Shown piece after piece: positions 53,358 to 62,868 of a DNA stretch of 64,000 bases (within the stretch, counting starts at the first letter, position 1; each line of letters begins with the position of its first letter). The stretch comes from an uncultured Shinella sp. (GTDB lineage: Bacteria; Pseudomonadota; Alphaproteobacteria; Rhizobiales; Rhizobiaceae). A program made the translations under genes and the position numbers. The stretch is from NCBI RefSeq assembly GCF_946479415.1, contig NZ_CAMLFY010000006.1:26131-90130 (forward strand), given 5' to 3'. The notes under the pieces were generated by a model. It saw nothing but the letters and a program-made list of their open reading frames with translations, had not been told where the DNA came from and searched no databases.

Positions 53358-54605
53358 ATGACTGCCATTCCCGACTTTTCCGCCGTCGAGGCCATGGATG
53401 CAGCCGATGCGCTCAGCGCCTTCCGCGACCGCTTCATCCTGCCGGATGGTCTGATCTATCTCGACGGCAATTCGCTCGGCGTCGCCTCCAAGGCCGCCTT
53501 TGCCGAATTGCAGCAGGCCGCCACGCAGGAATGGGGTCAGGACCTCATCCGCAGCTGGAACGTTGCCGGCTGGTTCGACATGCCGCTGACGCTGGGCGAC
53601 CGCGTCGGCCGACTGATCGGGGCCGCCGCCGGCCAGACCGCCGTCTGCGACACGACCTCGATCAACATCTACAAGGCGCTGCATGCGGCCATGGCGCTGC
53701 GGCCCGACCGCTCGGTCATCGTCAGCGAGGGCGGCAGCTTCCCGACGGACCTCTATATGGCCGAAGGCGTGCTCTCGACCCGGCCCGGTGGAACGTTGCG
53801 CCTCGAAGGCATCGATGCCGACACCATCGAGGAACTCATCGACGACAGCGTCGCCGTCGTGCTCGTCAACCATGTCAACTACAAGTCCGGCGAACTGCGC
53901 GACATGGCGGCGCTGACGAAGAAGGCGCATGAACACGGCGTGCTGATCATCTGGGACCTCTGCCACACGGCCGGCGCCCTGCCCGTGGATCTCGACGGCG
54001 CCGATGTCGATTTCGCCGTGGGCTGCACCTACAAATACCTCAACGGCGGCCCCGGCGCCCCGGCCTTCATCTATGCCGCGACGCGCCACCACGGTCATGT
54101 CAGTCAGCCGCTCAGCGGCTGGTGGGGCCACGCCCGGCCCTTCGCCTTCGAAAAAAGCTATGCCGCCGGCAAGGGCATGCTCCGCTTCCTCTGCGGCACC
54201 CAGCCGATCCTGTCGATGCGGGCATTGAAAGGTGCCCTCGACATCTGGGAGGAGGTCGATATGGCGGCGCTGCGCGGCAAGAGCCTCGGCCTGACCGACC
54301 TCTTCATTTCCCTCGTCGAGGCAAAATGCGCGGCGCATGGCCTGGAACTCGAAAGCTCGCGCGACCGCGCCAAGCGCGGCAGCCAGGTCTCGTTCAGCCA
54401 TCCGCACGCCTATGAGATCATGCAGGCGCTGATCGCCCACGGCGTCATCGGCGATTTCCGCGCGCCATCCACCATGCGCTTCGGCTTCACGCCGCTCTAT
54501 GTCAGCTATGCCGATGTATGGAAGTCCGTCGAAATCCTCGAGGATATCCTGCGCACCGGCGCGTGGAAGGATGCGCGTTTCGCAGTCCGCGCGGCCGTGA
54601 CCTGA
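53358..54605 (+). CDS. kynU: Kynureninase
   Basis: 415 residues, fold-type I PLP enzyme. The family pattern is clear: YLDGNSLG, WGQDLIRSWNVAGWFDMPLTLGDRVGRLIGA, CDTTSINIYKALHAA, LVNHVNYKSGELRDMAALT, IIWDLCHTAGALPVDLDGADVDFAVGCTYKYLNGGPGAPAF with Schiff-base Lys226, and SQPLSGWWGHARPFAF. It converts kynurenine (or 3-hydroxykynurenine) to anthranilate (or 3-hydroxyanthranilate) plus alanine. Anthranilate would feed the CoA ligase at 61053-62672. Fourth gene of the TrpX-type operon. Confidence 0.95.
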   Translation: MTAIPDFSAVEAMDAADALSAFRDRFILPDGLIYLDGNSLGVASKAAFAELQQAATQEWGQDLIRSWNVAGWFDMPLTLGDRVGRLIGAAAGQTAVCDTTSINIYKALHAAMALRPDRSVIVSEGGSFPTDLYMAEGVLSTRPGGTLRLEGIDADTIEELIDDSVAVVLVNHVNYKSGELRDMAALTKKAHEHGVLIIWDLCHTAGALPVDLDGADVDFAVGCTYKYLNGGPGAPAFIYAATRHHGHVSQPLSGWWGHARPFAFEKSYAAGKGMLRFLCGTQPILSMRALKGALDIWEEVDMAALRGKSLGLTDLFISLVEAKCAAHGLELESSRDRAKRGSQVSFSHPHAYEIMQALIAHGVIGDFRAPSTMRFGFTPLYVSYADVWKSVEILEDILRTGAWKDARFAVRAAVT

Positions 54606-54660
54606 ATTTTCGGCTGCGGGCGGCACCACCGCCCGCGGTTCTTCATCCGGGGATTTTGCC

Positions 54661-55629
54661 ATGACCGCACCACACCGCCCCAGCCTCGACGCGATCGCGC
54701 AGGCGCGGGCACGCATCGCCCCGCACCTCGCCCGCACACCGCTGGTCAAACTCGATCTCGGCCTGCCGGACCGACAGATCTTCCTGAAACTCGAAACCCT
54801 CTCGCCGATCGGCGCCTTCAAACTGCGCCCTGCCCTCAATGCCGTGCTGTCGCGCGATCCGGCAAGCCTTCGCAACGGCATCGCCGTCACCAGTTCCGGC
54901 AACATGGCCTATGGCATGGCCTGGGCGGCGCGCCTCGCCGGCGTTCCGATGGTCGCCTACATGTATCGCGGCGCGCCGCAGACCAAGGTCGACGGCGTGC
55001 GGGCACTGGGCGGCGAGGTGCGTTTCATCAGCGCGGAAACCTGGTGGGACTATATCATCGGCGCGGACCGGCCGGAGGCGCCGGAGCTGCTGATCAACCC
55101 GGTGACCGATCAGGCAGTGCTCGATGGCAACGGCTCCATCGGCATGGAGATCGTCGAAGACCTGCCCGATGTCGATGTGGTGCTGACGCCGTATGGCGGC
55201 GGCAGCATGACCACCGGCGTCGCCAGCGCCGTCAAGGCCATGTCCGCACGGGCGCGTGTCTTTGCCGCCGAGGACGACAGCGCCGCTCCCGTCACCGCAG
55301 CGCTTGCGGCCGGAGAGATCGTGACGATCGAGACCCGCCCCTCCTTCATCAAGAGCATCGGCGGCCCCTCGCTGGTGCCGCAGCTCTGGCCGATCGCCAA
55401 AGAGCTGATCGACGGCGCCATCGCCGTCAGCCCCGCCGACGTTACGGAGGCGATGCGCCTGCTGTTCAAAAAGGCCAAGATCGTCGCCGAGGGCGCGGGC
55501 GCTGCCTCACTTGCCGCGGCCATCGCGCGGCCGGCCCTAACCGGCAACGTGGTCTGCGTCATCTCCGGCGGCAATATCGATGCGGAAGCCTATTCCGCAG
55601 TGCTCGCGGGCGGCATCCCGGCTGCCTGA
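54661..55629 (+). CDS. Threonine/serine dehydratase-like PLP enzyme
   Basis: 322 residues, fold-type II. Schiff-base Lys54 in SPIGAFKLRPALN, the SSGNMAYGMAWAARLAGVPMVAYMY segment, glycine-rich phosphate loop TPYGGGSMTTGVASAVKA and the C-terminal SGGNIDAE. Related enzymes dehydrate threonine or serine to 2-oxo acids via enamine intermediates; without the ACT domain it is catabolic type. Last gene of the TrpX-type/kynU operon, converging on the Liv-type operon with a 3-base gap. Its substrate in tryptophan catabolism is unclear. Confidence 0.8.
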   Translation: MTAPHRPSLDAIAQARARIAPHLARTPLVKLDLGLPDRQIFLKLETLSPIGAFKLRPALNAVLSRDPASLRNGIAVTSSGNMAYGMAWAARLAGVPMVAYMYRGAPQTKVDGVRALGGEVRFISAETWWDYIIGADRPEAPELLINPVTDQAVLDGNGSIGMEIVEDLPDVDVVLTPYGGGSMTTGVASAVKAMSARARVFAAEDDSAAPVTAALAAGEIVTIETRPSFIKSIGGPSLVPQLWPIAKELIDGAIAVSPADVTEAMRLLFKKAKIVAEGAGAASLAAAIARPALTGNVVCVISGGNIDAEAYSAVLAGGIPAA

Positions 55630-55632
55630 AGA

Positions 55633-56319
55633 TCAGACCCCGAGATAACGATCCTGCAATTCCGGCGTCAGCGATGCCGGTGCCCCCTCGAAAACCGTCC
55701 TGCCCTTTTCCAGCACGAAGCAGCGATCGGCGACCGGCAGCAATTCCGAGAGCGTCTTGTCGACGACGAGGATCGATTGTCCGGCGGCCTTGAGTTTGCG
55801 GATTGCTGCCCAGATATCCTGCCGGATGACGGGGGCGAGGCCTTCGGTGGCCTCGTCGAGGATGATAAGGCGCGGATTGGTCATCAGCGCGCGGCCGATG
55901 GCAAGCATCTGCTGCTCGCCGCCGGAGAGCGTGCGGGCATATTGATCACGCCGCTCGCCAAGGCGGGGGAAGAGATCCACCACCTTCTCGAAGGTCCAGT
56001 CGCTGCCGCGGGCGGTCGCGACGAGGTTTTCCATCACGGTCAGATTTGGAAAGCAGCGCCGTCCTTCTGGCACGAGGCCGAGACCTAACCTCGCGATGCG
56101 GTGTGGCCGCATACCGAAGATCGCTTTGCCGCCGAAGCTGATCGCACCGGTGCGCGGGCGCACGAGGCCGATGATCGAATTGATCGTCGTCGTTTTGCCC
56201 ATGCCGTTGCGGCCCATCAGCGCGACGACCTCGCCCTGGCGGATATCGAGATCGACGCCGAACAGCGCCTGCGAGGCGCCGTAGAAGGTTTCGAGGCCTT
56301 TGAGGGAAAGCAGGGTCAC
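55633..56319 (-). CDS. Branched-chain amino acid-type ABC transporter ATP-binding protein (LivF-like)
   Basis: 228 residues. Walker A GRNGMGKTT, signature LSGGEQQMLAIGRALM, Walker B RLIILDEATEGLAP and the terminal VVDKTLSELLPVADRCFVLEKG typical of LivF. Starts with GTG at 56319 overlapping the LivG-like stop. Last gene of the Liv-type operon that begins downstream of the aminobenzoate-CoA ligase and kynA. Confidence 0.92.
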   Translation of the reverse strand: MTLLSLKGLETFYGASQALFGVDLDIRQGEVVALMGRNGMGKTTTINSIIGLVRPRTGAISFGGKAIFGMRPHRIARLGLGLVPEGRRCFPNLTVMENLVATARGSDWTFEKVVDLFPRLGERRDQYARTLSGGEQQMLAIGRALMTNPRLIILDEATEGLAPVIRQDIWAAIRKLKAAGQSILVVDKTLSELLPVADRCFVLEKGRTVFEGAPASLTPELQDRYLGV

Positions 56320-57065
56320 GCGGCTTCTCCCAGATAGGCGCGGCGCACTTCCGGGTCGCGGCGGATTTCATCCACCGTACCGGTCGCGATGATGCGGCCA
56401 TAGACCAGCACCGAGATGCGGTCCGCCAGCGCGAACACGGCGTCCATGTCGTGCTCGACCAGCAGCATCGGCGCCTCATGGCGCAAACCGTCGAGGAACG
56501 TGGTCAGGTGCTTGGAACCCTCCGGCCCCATGCCGGCCATCGGCTCGTCGAACAGGAAGGCCTTTGGCTGAAGCGCCAGCGCGATGGCGATTTCGAGCTG
56601 GCGGCGTTCGCCATGGGACAGCTCTGCCGCCGGCACATGGGCGCGGTGGCCAAGGCCGACGCGCTCCAGCATGGCCATGGCGGGATCGCTCAGGCTCCTG
56701 TCGCTCGTCACCTGCCGGAAGAAGCGGAAGCTGCTGCCCGCCTTCGCCTGCACTGCCAGCATGACATTGCGCAGCGCGGAGAATTCCTGGGCGAGCGAGG
56801 AAATCTGGAAACTGCGAGCAAGGCCGAGCCGTGCGCGCGCCGCCATGTCGAGACCGCCGATATCCTGGCCGAGGAAACGGATCGTGCCGCTATCGGCTTT
56901 CAGCGAGCCGGCGATCTGGTGGATCAGCGTGCTCTTGCCGGCACCGTTCGGGCCGATCAGCGCGTGGATCTGGCCAGGACGGAGATCGAGGCTGACGCCA
57001 TCCGTCGCCTTCAGCGCGTTGAAGGACTTTCTCAAGTCGCGGATTTCGAGAATGGGCTCAGACAT
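56316..57065 (-). CDS. Branched-chain amino acid-type ABC transporter ATP-binding protein (LivG-like)
   Basis: 249 residues. Walker A GPNGAGKST, DIGGLDMAARARLGLARSFQISSL, signature ELSHGERRQLEIAIAL, Walker B AFLFDEPMAGMGPEGS and the terminal RRDPEVRRAYLGE characteristic of LivG. The signature Ser-His-Gly variant is usual for this subfamily. Start at 57065 overlaps the LivM-like stop by 8 bases. Confidence 0.92.
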   Translation of the reverse strand: MSEPILEIRDLRKSFNALKATDGVSLDLRPGQIHALIGPNGAGKSTLIHQIAGSLKADSGTIRFLGQDIGGLDMAARARLGLARSFQISSLAQEFSALRNVMLAVQAKAGSSFRFFRQVTSDRSLSDPAMAMLERVGLGHRAHVPAAELSHGERRQLEIAIALALQPKAFLFDEPMAGMGPEGSKHLTTFLDGLRHEAPMLLVEHDMDAVFALADRISVLVYGRIIATGTVDEIRRDPEVRRAYLGEAA

Positions 57066-58029
57066 GGCGCGGCTTTCCCGAAAGGAGGCCCAAAAACCCG
57101 CCGCGCGCGAACAGCACGATGCCGAGCAGGATGAGGCCGAGGAAGAACTGCCAGCGCTCGGTGATGCCGCCGAGCACATATTCGAGGCAGACGAAGATCA
57201 TGGCGCCGGCGACCGGCCCGAACAGCCGCCCCTTGCCGCCGAGAATGATAAGCACCATCAGCTCGCCCGACATGTGCCAGGACAGCATGGACGGGCCGAC
57301 GAAGCGGTTGAGATCGGAATAGAGCGCGCCGGCAAGGCCGGTGATCATGGCCGACAGAACGAAGGCGACGAGCCGGACCTTGAACGGCGGAATGCCGACG
57401 GCGGCAAGGCGAACACCATTCTGCCGCGCCGCCTGCAAGGCGCTGCCGAAGCGCGAGCCTTCGACGAGGCGGAAGATGAGAAGAGCCGCCATGAGCACGG
57501 CGAAGCAGATCAGGAAATAGGGCAGCGGCTGCGCAGTGTTGAGACCGGGGAAGGCATTTCGCACATAGATCGACAGGCCATCCTCGCCGCCATAGGCCGG
57601 CCAGGAGATGGCGAAATAGTAGATCATCTGCGCGAAGGCGAGCGTGATCATGATGAAATAGACGCCCGTGGTGCGCAGGCTGATCGCGCCGATCGGCAGC
57701 GCCACGAGGCCGGCGACAGCGATGGCGACGAGCCAGATCAGCGGCATGGACGTCGTGCCGGGAATGCCGGCGAACAGCGGTTCGGCATTGAAGGCGTGGG
57801 TGGCGAGGATACCGGCGGCATAGCCGCCGAGGCCGAAGAAGGCGGCGTGTCCGAAGGACAGGAGACCGCCGAGGCCGAGCGCTAGATTGAGCCCGACGGC
57901 GGCAAGCGCCAGCACGACGACGCGGGTCGCGAGCGTCACATAGAAGGGTTCCCCCATGCCGGCGGCAATAAGCGGCAGGGCGAGAAGCAGGGCTGCGAGC
58001 AGCAGGTTGATGGCGGTTTCGCGGGTCAT
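57058..58029 (-). CDS. Branched-chain amino acid-type ABC transporter permease (LivM-like)
   Basis: 323 residues with about ten hydrophobic segments; LivM-type landmarks are LALGLGGLLSFGHAAFFGLGGYAAGIL, GAISLRTTGVYFIMITLAFAQMIYYFA, ARQNGVRLAAVGIPPFKVRLVAFVLSAMITGLAGALYSDLNRFVGP and ILGGKGRLFGPVAGAMIFV. Start at 58029. The LivH-like gene ends 7 bases upstream. Confidence 0.92.
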   Translation of the reverse strand: MTRETAINLLLAALLLALPLIAAGMGEPFYVTLATRVVVLALAAVGLNLALGLGGLLSFGHAAFFGLGGYAAGILATHAFNAEPLFAGIPGTTSMPLIWLVAIAVAGLVALPIGAISLRTTGVYFIMITLAFAQMIYYFAISWPAYGGEDGLSIYVRNAFPGLNTAQPLPYFLICFAVLMAALLIFRLVEGSRFGSALQAARQNGVRLAAVGIPPFKVRLVAFVLSAMITGLAGALYSDLNRFVGPSMLSWHMSGELMVLIILGGKGRLFGPVAGAMIFVCLEYVLGGITERWQFFLGLILLGIVLFARGGFLGLLSGKPRHV

Positions 58030-58036
58030 CGGTGCC

Positions 58037-58957
58037 TCACGATTGCGCTGCGAACAGGCCGCTTGGCCTGAAGGCAAGGATGAGGGCCATGACGACATAG
58101 ATCAGCATGGAGGCGAGCGCCACGCCGATGGTCGTCGCCTGCGCGGCGGGCATGGTGAGCGCGAGCAGAGAAGGCAAGAGAAAACGTCCCATCGTATCGA
58201 CCACGCCGACGATGACGGCGCCGACCAGCGCCCCCTTGATGGAGCCGATGCCGCCGATGACGATGACGACGAAGGCGAGGATGAGCACGGGTTCGCCCAT
58301 GCCGACCTGCACGGATTGCAGCGCGCCGACGAGCGCACCGGCGAGGCCCGCCAAGGCGGCACCAAGCGCAAAGACCACCGTATAGAGCGTGCTGATATCG
58401 ACGCCGAGGGCGGCGATCATCTCGCGGTCGGATTCGCCGGCGCGGATGCGCATGCCGAGCCGTGTCCTCGCGATCAGCAGATAGAGGCCGACGGCGACGA
58501 CGATGCCGACGGCGATGATGGCGAGGCGGTAGAGCTGGTATTGCCCGCCACCCGGCAGCGGCACCGCGCCCTGTAGCAGCTTGGGAATATCGAGATAGAG
58601 CGGGAACGAGCCGAACAGCCAGCGCGCACCCTCCGACAGGATCAGGATCAGCGCGAAGGTGGCGAGCACCTGATCGAGATGGTCGCGGTCATAGAGCCGC
58701 CGGATGACCGCAACCTCGATCAGCGCCCCGACGCCCGCCGCGGCGGCAAGGCTGGCGATCAGGCCGAGCCAGAAGGAACCGGTAGCGGAGGCGACAACCG
58801 CGCAAGCGAAGGCGCCGATCATGTAGAGCGAGCCGTGGGCGAGGTTGATCAGGCCCATGACGCCGAAAATCAGCGTCAGGCCGGCGGCCATCAAAAACAG
58901 CATCACGCCGAGCTGAAGCCCGTTGAGCAATTGTTCGATCAGGAGTGCGGTGAACAC
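58037..58957 (-). CDS. Branched-chain amino acid-type ABC transporter permease (LivH-like)
   Basis: 306 residues with about eight hydrophobic segments; LivH-type landmarks are QLLNGLQLGVMLFLMAAGLTLIFGVMGLINLAHGSLYMIGAF, RTRLGMRIRAGESDREMIAALGVD, and VIVIGGIGSIKGALVGAVIVG. GTG at 58957 is chosen; an in-frame ATG at 59008 would start inside the intercistronic hairpin. Follows the binding-protein gene. Confidence 0.88.
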   Translation of the reverse strand: MFTALLIEQLLNGLQLGVMLFLMAAGLTLIFGVMGLINLAHGSLYMIGAFACAVVASATGSFWLGLIASLAAAAGVGALIEVAVIRRLYDRDHLDQVLATFALILILSEGARWLFGSFPLYLDIPKLLQGAVPLPGGGQYQLYRLAIIAVGIVVAVGLYLLIARTRLGMRIRAGESDREMIAALGVDISTLYTVVFALGAALAGLAGALVGALQSVQVGMGEPVLILAFVVIVIGGIGSIKGALVGAVIVGVVDTMGRFLLPSLLALTMPAAQATTIGVALASMLIYVVMALILAFRPSGLFAAQS

Positions 58958-58994
58958 GGCGTCGGGTCCAGGGTCGGGAGCGCGTGGGGCATGG

Positions 58995-59019
58995 TCCGGG
59001 CGCGGCAAGCCAGCGCCCG
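58995..59019 (-). other. 8-bp GC-rich hairpin after the LivK-like gene
   Basis: Arms 58995-59002 and 59012-59019 (ccgggcgc / gcgcccgg) with a 9-base loop. On the minus-strand transcript the stem starts 20 bases after the binding-protein stop and precedes the LivH-like gene. Same placement as the stems after metQ and the TrpX-like gene. Confidence 0.6.
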
Positions 59020-59039
59020 GAGATCAAGCAGCGAAAACC

Positions 59040-60176
59040 TTAGAGGCCGCACTGTTCGGCGTAGGCGTCCTTATGCTTTTCGAAGGCGGTCGCGATGATC
59101 TTGTTGGTCAGCACGTCGCCGTCCTTCACCACCTCGCGCACATAGATGTTCTGAATCGGGTGCTGGTTGGTGTTGAAGGTGAAATCACCGCGCACGGACT
59201 TGAAATCCGCCGCCTTCAGCGCCGCTCGGAAGGCGTCCTTGTCCTTGACGCTCGCCTTGCCAAGCGCCGAGAGGATAAGGTTTGCCGTATCCCAGCTCTG
59301 CGCGGCATAGACCGACGGCAGACGGTTGTATTCGGCCTTGAAGGCCTGGACGAAGGCCTTGCTCGCCTCGTTGTCGAGGTCCGGCGACCAGCTGGCGGCG
59401 TTCTTCACGCCAAGCGCTGCATCCCCCACGGCCGGCAGAACATCCTGGTCGAAGGAGAAGGCCGGCCCCATGACCGGGATGCCGACGCCCGACTGGGCAT
59501 ATTGCTTCATGAAGGCGATGCCCATGCCGCCGGGCAGGAAGAAATAGACGGAATCGGCACCCGATGCGCGGATCTGCGCGATTTCGGCGGCGTAGTCCGT
59601 CTGGCCGACCTGGGTATAGACCTCGCCCGACAGCGCGCCCTTGTAGTAGCGCTTGAAGCCGGTCAGCGCGTCCTTGCCGGCGGGGTAGTTGGGCGCCAGA
59701 ATGAAGGTGTTCTTGTAGTCCTTGTTGGCGTATTCGCCCATGCCTTCATGGAAATTGTCGTTCTGGTAGGCGACATTGAAATAGTTTGCATTGCAGTTCG
59801 CACCCGCCAGCGCGGAGGGGCCTGCATTCGGCGAGAGATAGATGACGTCCTGCGCCACCGTGTTCGGCACGACGGCCATGGCGAGGTTCGACCAGATGAT
59901 GCCGGTCATCAGGTCGACCTTGTCGCCCTGGATCATCTTTTCGGCGATCTGCACGGCCAGTTCCGGCTTCTGCGCGTCGTCCTCCACGACGAGCTCGATA
60001 TCCGTGTTGCCCGACTGCTTGATGGCGAGCTGGAAGGCATCGCGCATGTCGATGCCCAGACCAGCACCACCGCCGGAAAGCGTGGTGATGACGCCGATCT
60101 TGACCGGCTCGGCATAGGCAAGGCCGGATGTCGCGAGCGAAAGGCCGAAAAGGCTGGCTGCCAGAATGCGCTTCAT
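59040..60176 (-). CDS. ABC transporter substrate-binding protein, branched-chain amino acid/amide type (LivK-like)
   Basis: 378 residues with a signal peptide (about 1-22, GLAYA-EP). The receptor pattern is VKIGVITTLSGGGAGLGIDMRDAFQLAIKQSG, ELVVEDDAQKPELAVQIAEKMIQGDKVDLMTGIIWSNLAMAV, TFILAPNYPAGKDALTGFKRYYKG, RASGADSVYFFLPGGMGIAFMKQYAQSG. Such receptors bind aromatic acids or amino acids in many catabolic clusters. Its position 39 bases after kynA points to tryptophan, kynurenine or anthranilate as ligand (inference). Start at 60176 has gaggaga. Confidence 0.9.
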   Translation of the reverse strand: MKRILAASLFGLSLATSGLAYAEPVKIGVITTLSGGGAGLGIDMRDAFQLAIKQSGNTDIELVVEDDAQKPELAVQIAEKMIQGDKVDLMTGIIWSNLAMAVVPNTVAQDVIYLSPNAGPSALAGANCNANYFNVAYQNDNFHEGMGEYANKDYKNTFILAPNYPAGKDALTGFKRYYKGALSGEVYTQVGQTDYAAEIAQIRASGADSVYFFLPGGMGIAFMKQYAQSGVGIPVMGPAFSFDQDVLPAVGDAALGVKNAASWSPDLDNEASKAFVQAFKAEYNRLPSVYAAQSWDTANLILSALGKASVKDKDAFRAALKAADFKSVRGDFTFNTNQHPIQNIYVREVVKDGDVLTNKIIATAFEKHKDAYAEQCGL

Positions 60177-60215
60177 GCTGTTCTCCTCATATAAACAGGT
60201 TTTTATCGTTTTCTA

Positions 60216-61052
60216 TCAAAGGTCTGTGCGAACATGCCATAGCTCGGGGAAGAGTTCCACTTCCAGCATCTTCTTGAGATACGATGCTCCCGACGTGCCG
60301 CCGGTGCCCCGCTTGAAGCCGATGATGCGCTCGACGGTCGTGACATGGTTGAAGCGCCAGCGGCGAAAATAGTCCTCGAAATCGACGAGCTTTTCAGCCA
60401 GCTCGTAGAGCATCCAGTAGCGCTGCGGATTGCGGTAGACGGTCTGCCAGGCGGCGAAGACCTTGTCGTTTTCGGTGCGCGTCTCGCGCCAGTCCCGGCG
60501 CTCGGCTTCTTCGCCGATGTCGAAGCCGTTGCGGGCGAGAAGCCGGATCGCCTCGTCGTAGAGCGAGGGTGCTGCGAGGATCGCCTCCAGCTTTTCCATC
60601 AGGTCGGGGCGATGGGCATGCGGGCGCAGCATGGCGAGGTTGCGGTTGCCGGCGAGGAACTCGATCGCCCGGTATTGCCAGGACTGAAAGCCGGAGGATT
60701 GGCCAAGGCTCTCGCGGAATTCGGTATATTCGCTGGGGGTCATCGTGCGCAGCACGTCCCAGGCGCTGTTCAGCTGCTCGAAGATGCGCGCGACCCGCGT
60801 CAACATCTTGAAGGCCGGCTCCAGCCGGTCCTCCCGCACCGCGCGGATGGCTGAGCTGATCTCGTGCAGCGCGAGCTTCATCCAGAGTTCGGAGGTCTGG
60901 TGCTGGATGATGAACAGCATCTCGTCATGCGCCGTCGAAAGCGGCTCCTGCGCGGTCAGCACCTTTTCCAGCATGAGATAATCGCTGTAGGACATGCGCC
61001 CTTCGAACGACATCTGCGCGCCTTCCTTCGAGGGGTCGTAAGGCTTGCTCAT
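60216..61052 (-). CDS. kynA: Tryptophan 2,3-dioxygenase
   Basis: 278 residues, the normal bacterial TDO length. It has [33 protein letters not shown] (His51 near the substrate), [17 protein letters not shown], the axial haem ligand His236 ([23 protein letters not shown]) and the [12 protein letters not shown] substrate loop. It opens the indole ring of tryptophan to N-formylkynurenine. The start codon directly abuts the stop of the CoA ligase gene, so both are co-translated. Confidence 0.96.
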   Translation of the reverse strand: MSKPYDPSKEGAQMSFEGRMSYSDYLMLEKVLTAQEPLSTAHDEMLFIIQHQTSELWMKLALHEISSAIRAVREDRLEPAFKMLTRVARIFEQLNSAWDVLRTMTPSEYTEFRESLGQSSGFQSWQYRAIEFLAGNRNLAMLRPHAHRPDLMEKLEAILAAPSLYDEAIRLLARNGFDIGEEAERRDWRETRTENDKVFAAWQTVYRNPQRYWMLYELAEKLVDFEDYFRRWRFNHVTTVERIIGFKRGTGGTSGASYLKKMLEVELFPELWHVRTDL

Positions 61053-62672
61053 CTAGTGCTCCGTGCGAAGGCGAAAACGCTGGATCTTTCCGGTCGCCGT
61101 CTTCGGCAGAGCATCCAGGAACTTGACCGAGCGTGGGTACTTGTAAGGGGCGATCAGCGCCTTCACATGTTCCTGCAACCGCTTGATCGTCGCTTCGTCC
61201 GCCGAGACACCGGCCACCAGCACGACATGGGCCTCGACGATCTGGCCGCGGTCGCCATCGGGCGCACCGACCACGGCGCATTCCGCCACGTCGGCATGGG
61301 CGATCAGGGCCGCCTCCACTTCCGGGCCGGCAATGTTGTAGCCGGCGCTGACGATCATGTCGTCCGAGCGGGCGGCGAAATGGAAGAAGCCGTCCTCGTC
61401 CTGCAGGAAGGCGTCGCCCGTGAGATTCCAGCCATCGCGCACATAGTCGCGCTGGCGGTCGTCGGCCATGTAGCGGCAGCCGGTCGGGCCGCGCACGGCC
61501 AGTCGTCCGACCGTACCACGCGGCACTTCCTGCATATCCTCATCGACGATACGCGCCTCATAACCGCCGACCGGCTTGCCGGTGGAGGCCGGCTTGCGGT
61601 CCTCGAAGCGGTTGGAAATGAAGATGTGCAGCATTTCGGTGGCGCCGATACCGTCGAGGATCGGCTTGCCGGTCTTTTGCGTCCATTCCTCGAAGACCGG
61701 ACCGGGCAAGGTTTCGCCGGCGGAAATGGCGACACGCAGCGAGGAGAGGTCAGCGCCGGCATCCATCGCCTTCAGCATGGCGCGATAGGCGGTGGGGGCG
61801 GTGAAGGAAATCGTTGCCTTGTAGGTCTCGATGATCTCGACCATCTGCGGCGGCGTCGCCTGTTCAAGCAGGGTCGCGGCCGCGCCGAAGCGCAGCGGGA
61901 AGATGGCGAGGCCGCCAAGGCCGAAGGTGAAGGCGAGCGGCGGCGAACCGACGAAGACGTCCTCCGGCGTCACGCCGAGCACATCCTTGGCATAGCCGTC
62001 GGCAATCATCAGCAGGTCACGGTGGAAATGCATGGTGGCCTTGGGCACGCCCGTCGTGCCCGAGGTGAAGCCGAGCAGCGCCACGTCGTCGCGGCCGGTA
62101 TGCACGGCCTCGAAGATCACGGATTTGTCGAGCGCGGCCCGGTCGAGTTCGGCATCGTGATTGGCGGTGCCATCGAAGCCGATGACCTGCTTGAGATAGC
62201 GGCTGTCCTTGGCGCAGGCGATCATCTCGTCCATCAGGCGCGTGTCGCAGAGCGCCAAGCTGATCTCCGCCTTGTCGATAATCTTGGTGAGTTCGCCGGC
62301 GCGCAGCATCGGCATCGTGTTGACGACGACCGCGCCGGCCTTGGTGGCGGCAAGCCAGCAGGCGACCATGGCGGGATTGTTGGCCGAGCGGATGAGGATG
62401 CGGTTGCCCGGCTTCACGCCGTAATTCTCGACCAGCGCATGGGCCAGCCGGTTCGTCCAGTCGGACAGCTCCTTGTAGGTGCGTCGCCGGCCATTGCCGA
62501 TCAGCGCGGTGCGATCGCCGAACCCCTTGGCAACCACGGCATCGGTCAGCTCGACGGCAGCGTTGATGCGGTCGGGATAGTCGAACCCGTCGAGCAGAAA
62601 ATCCGGCCATTCCTCCGGCGGCGGCAGGTTATCGCGGGTGAACGTATCGACGTGAGCGGTCGGTCCAAGCAT
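61053..62672 (-). CDS. 2-aminobenzoate-CoA ligase
   Basis: 539 residues, ANL superfamily of aryl-CoA ligases. AMP-binding P-loop GFTSGTTGVPK at 201-211, the KQVIGFDGT and AISAGETLP segments, DGIGATEMLHIFISN, the hinge and C-terminal lid with catalytic Lys529 (TATGKIQ). Close in layout to the benzoate/2-aminobenzoate-CoA ligases (Azoarcus AbmG). Linked to kynA, kynU and the fused monooxygenase/reductase, so anthranilate is the natural substrate; benzoate or salicylate cannot be excluded. Start at 62672 has aggggga upstream. First gene of ligase-kynA-livKHMGF. Confidence 0.9.
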   Translation of the reverse strand: MLGPTAHVDTFTRDNLPPPEEWPDFLLDGFDYPDRINAAVELTDAVVAKGFGDRTALIGNGRRRTYKELSDWTNRLAHALVENYGVKPGNRILIRSANNPAMVACWLAATKAGAVVVNTMPMLRAGELTKIIDKAEISLALCDTRLMDEMIACAKDSRYLKQVIGFDGTANHDAELDRAALDKSVIFEAVHTGRDDVALLGFTSGTTGVPKATMHFHRDLLMIADGYAKDVLGVTPEDVFVGSPPLAFTFGLGGLAIFPLRFGAAATLLEQATPPQMVEIIETYKATISFTAPTAYRAMLKAMDAGADLSSLRVAISAGETLPGPVFEEWTQKTGKPILDGIGATEMLHIFISNRFEDRKPASTGKPVGGYEARIVDEDMQEVPRGTVGRLAVRGPTGCRYMADDRQRDYVRDGWNLTGDAFLQDEDGFFHFAARSDDMIVSAGYNIAGPEVEAALIAHADVAECAVVGAPDGDRGQIVEAHVVLVAGVSADEATIKRLQEHVKALIAPYKYPRSVKFLDALPKTATGKIQRFRLRTEH

Positions 62673-62868
62673 GTGACGGCTATTCCCCCTGTTCGTACCG
62701 GCCCGCATGGTCAAAGCCGGCCGGTCAACGCGCCGCGCAGAGCCGCACAGCCGGGCAAAACGCTGCCGGACCGTGTCGTCGCGCGGGAAAAATCATCTGG
62801 TGTGATGGGCACAGCGAAGACCTCCACTTCCGCGCTGAACATGAGGCAGCATGGCACCTGTCAAAAAT

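Noticed and set aside
52017..54905. A 962-codon minus-strand open frame
   Set aside because: Antisense to the TrpYZ-type genes and kynU, which have all family motifs; composition is typical of GC-driven shadow frames.
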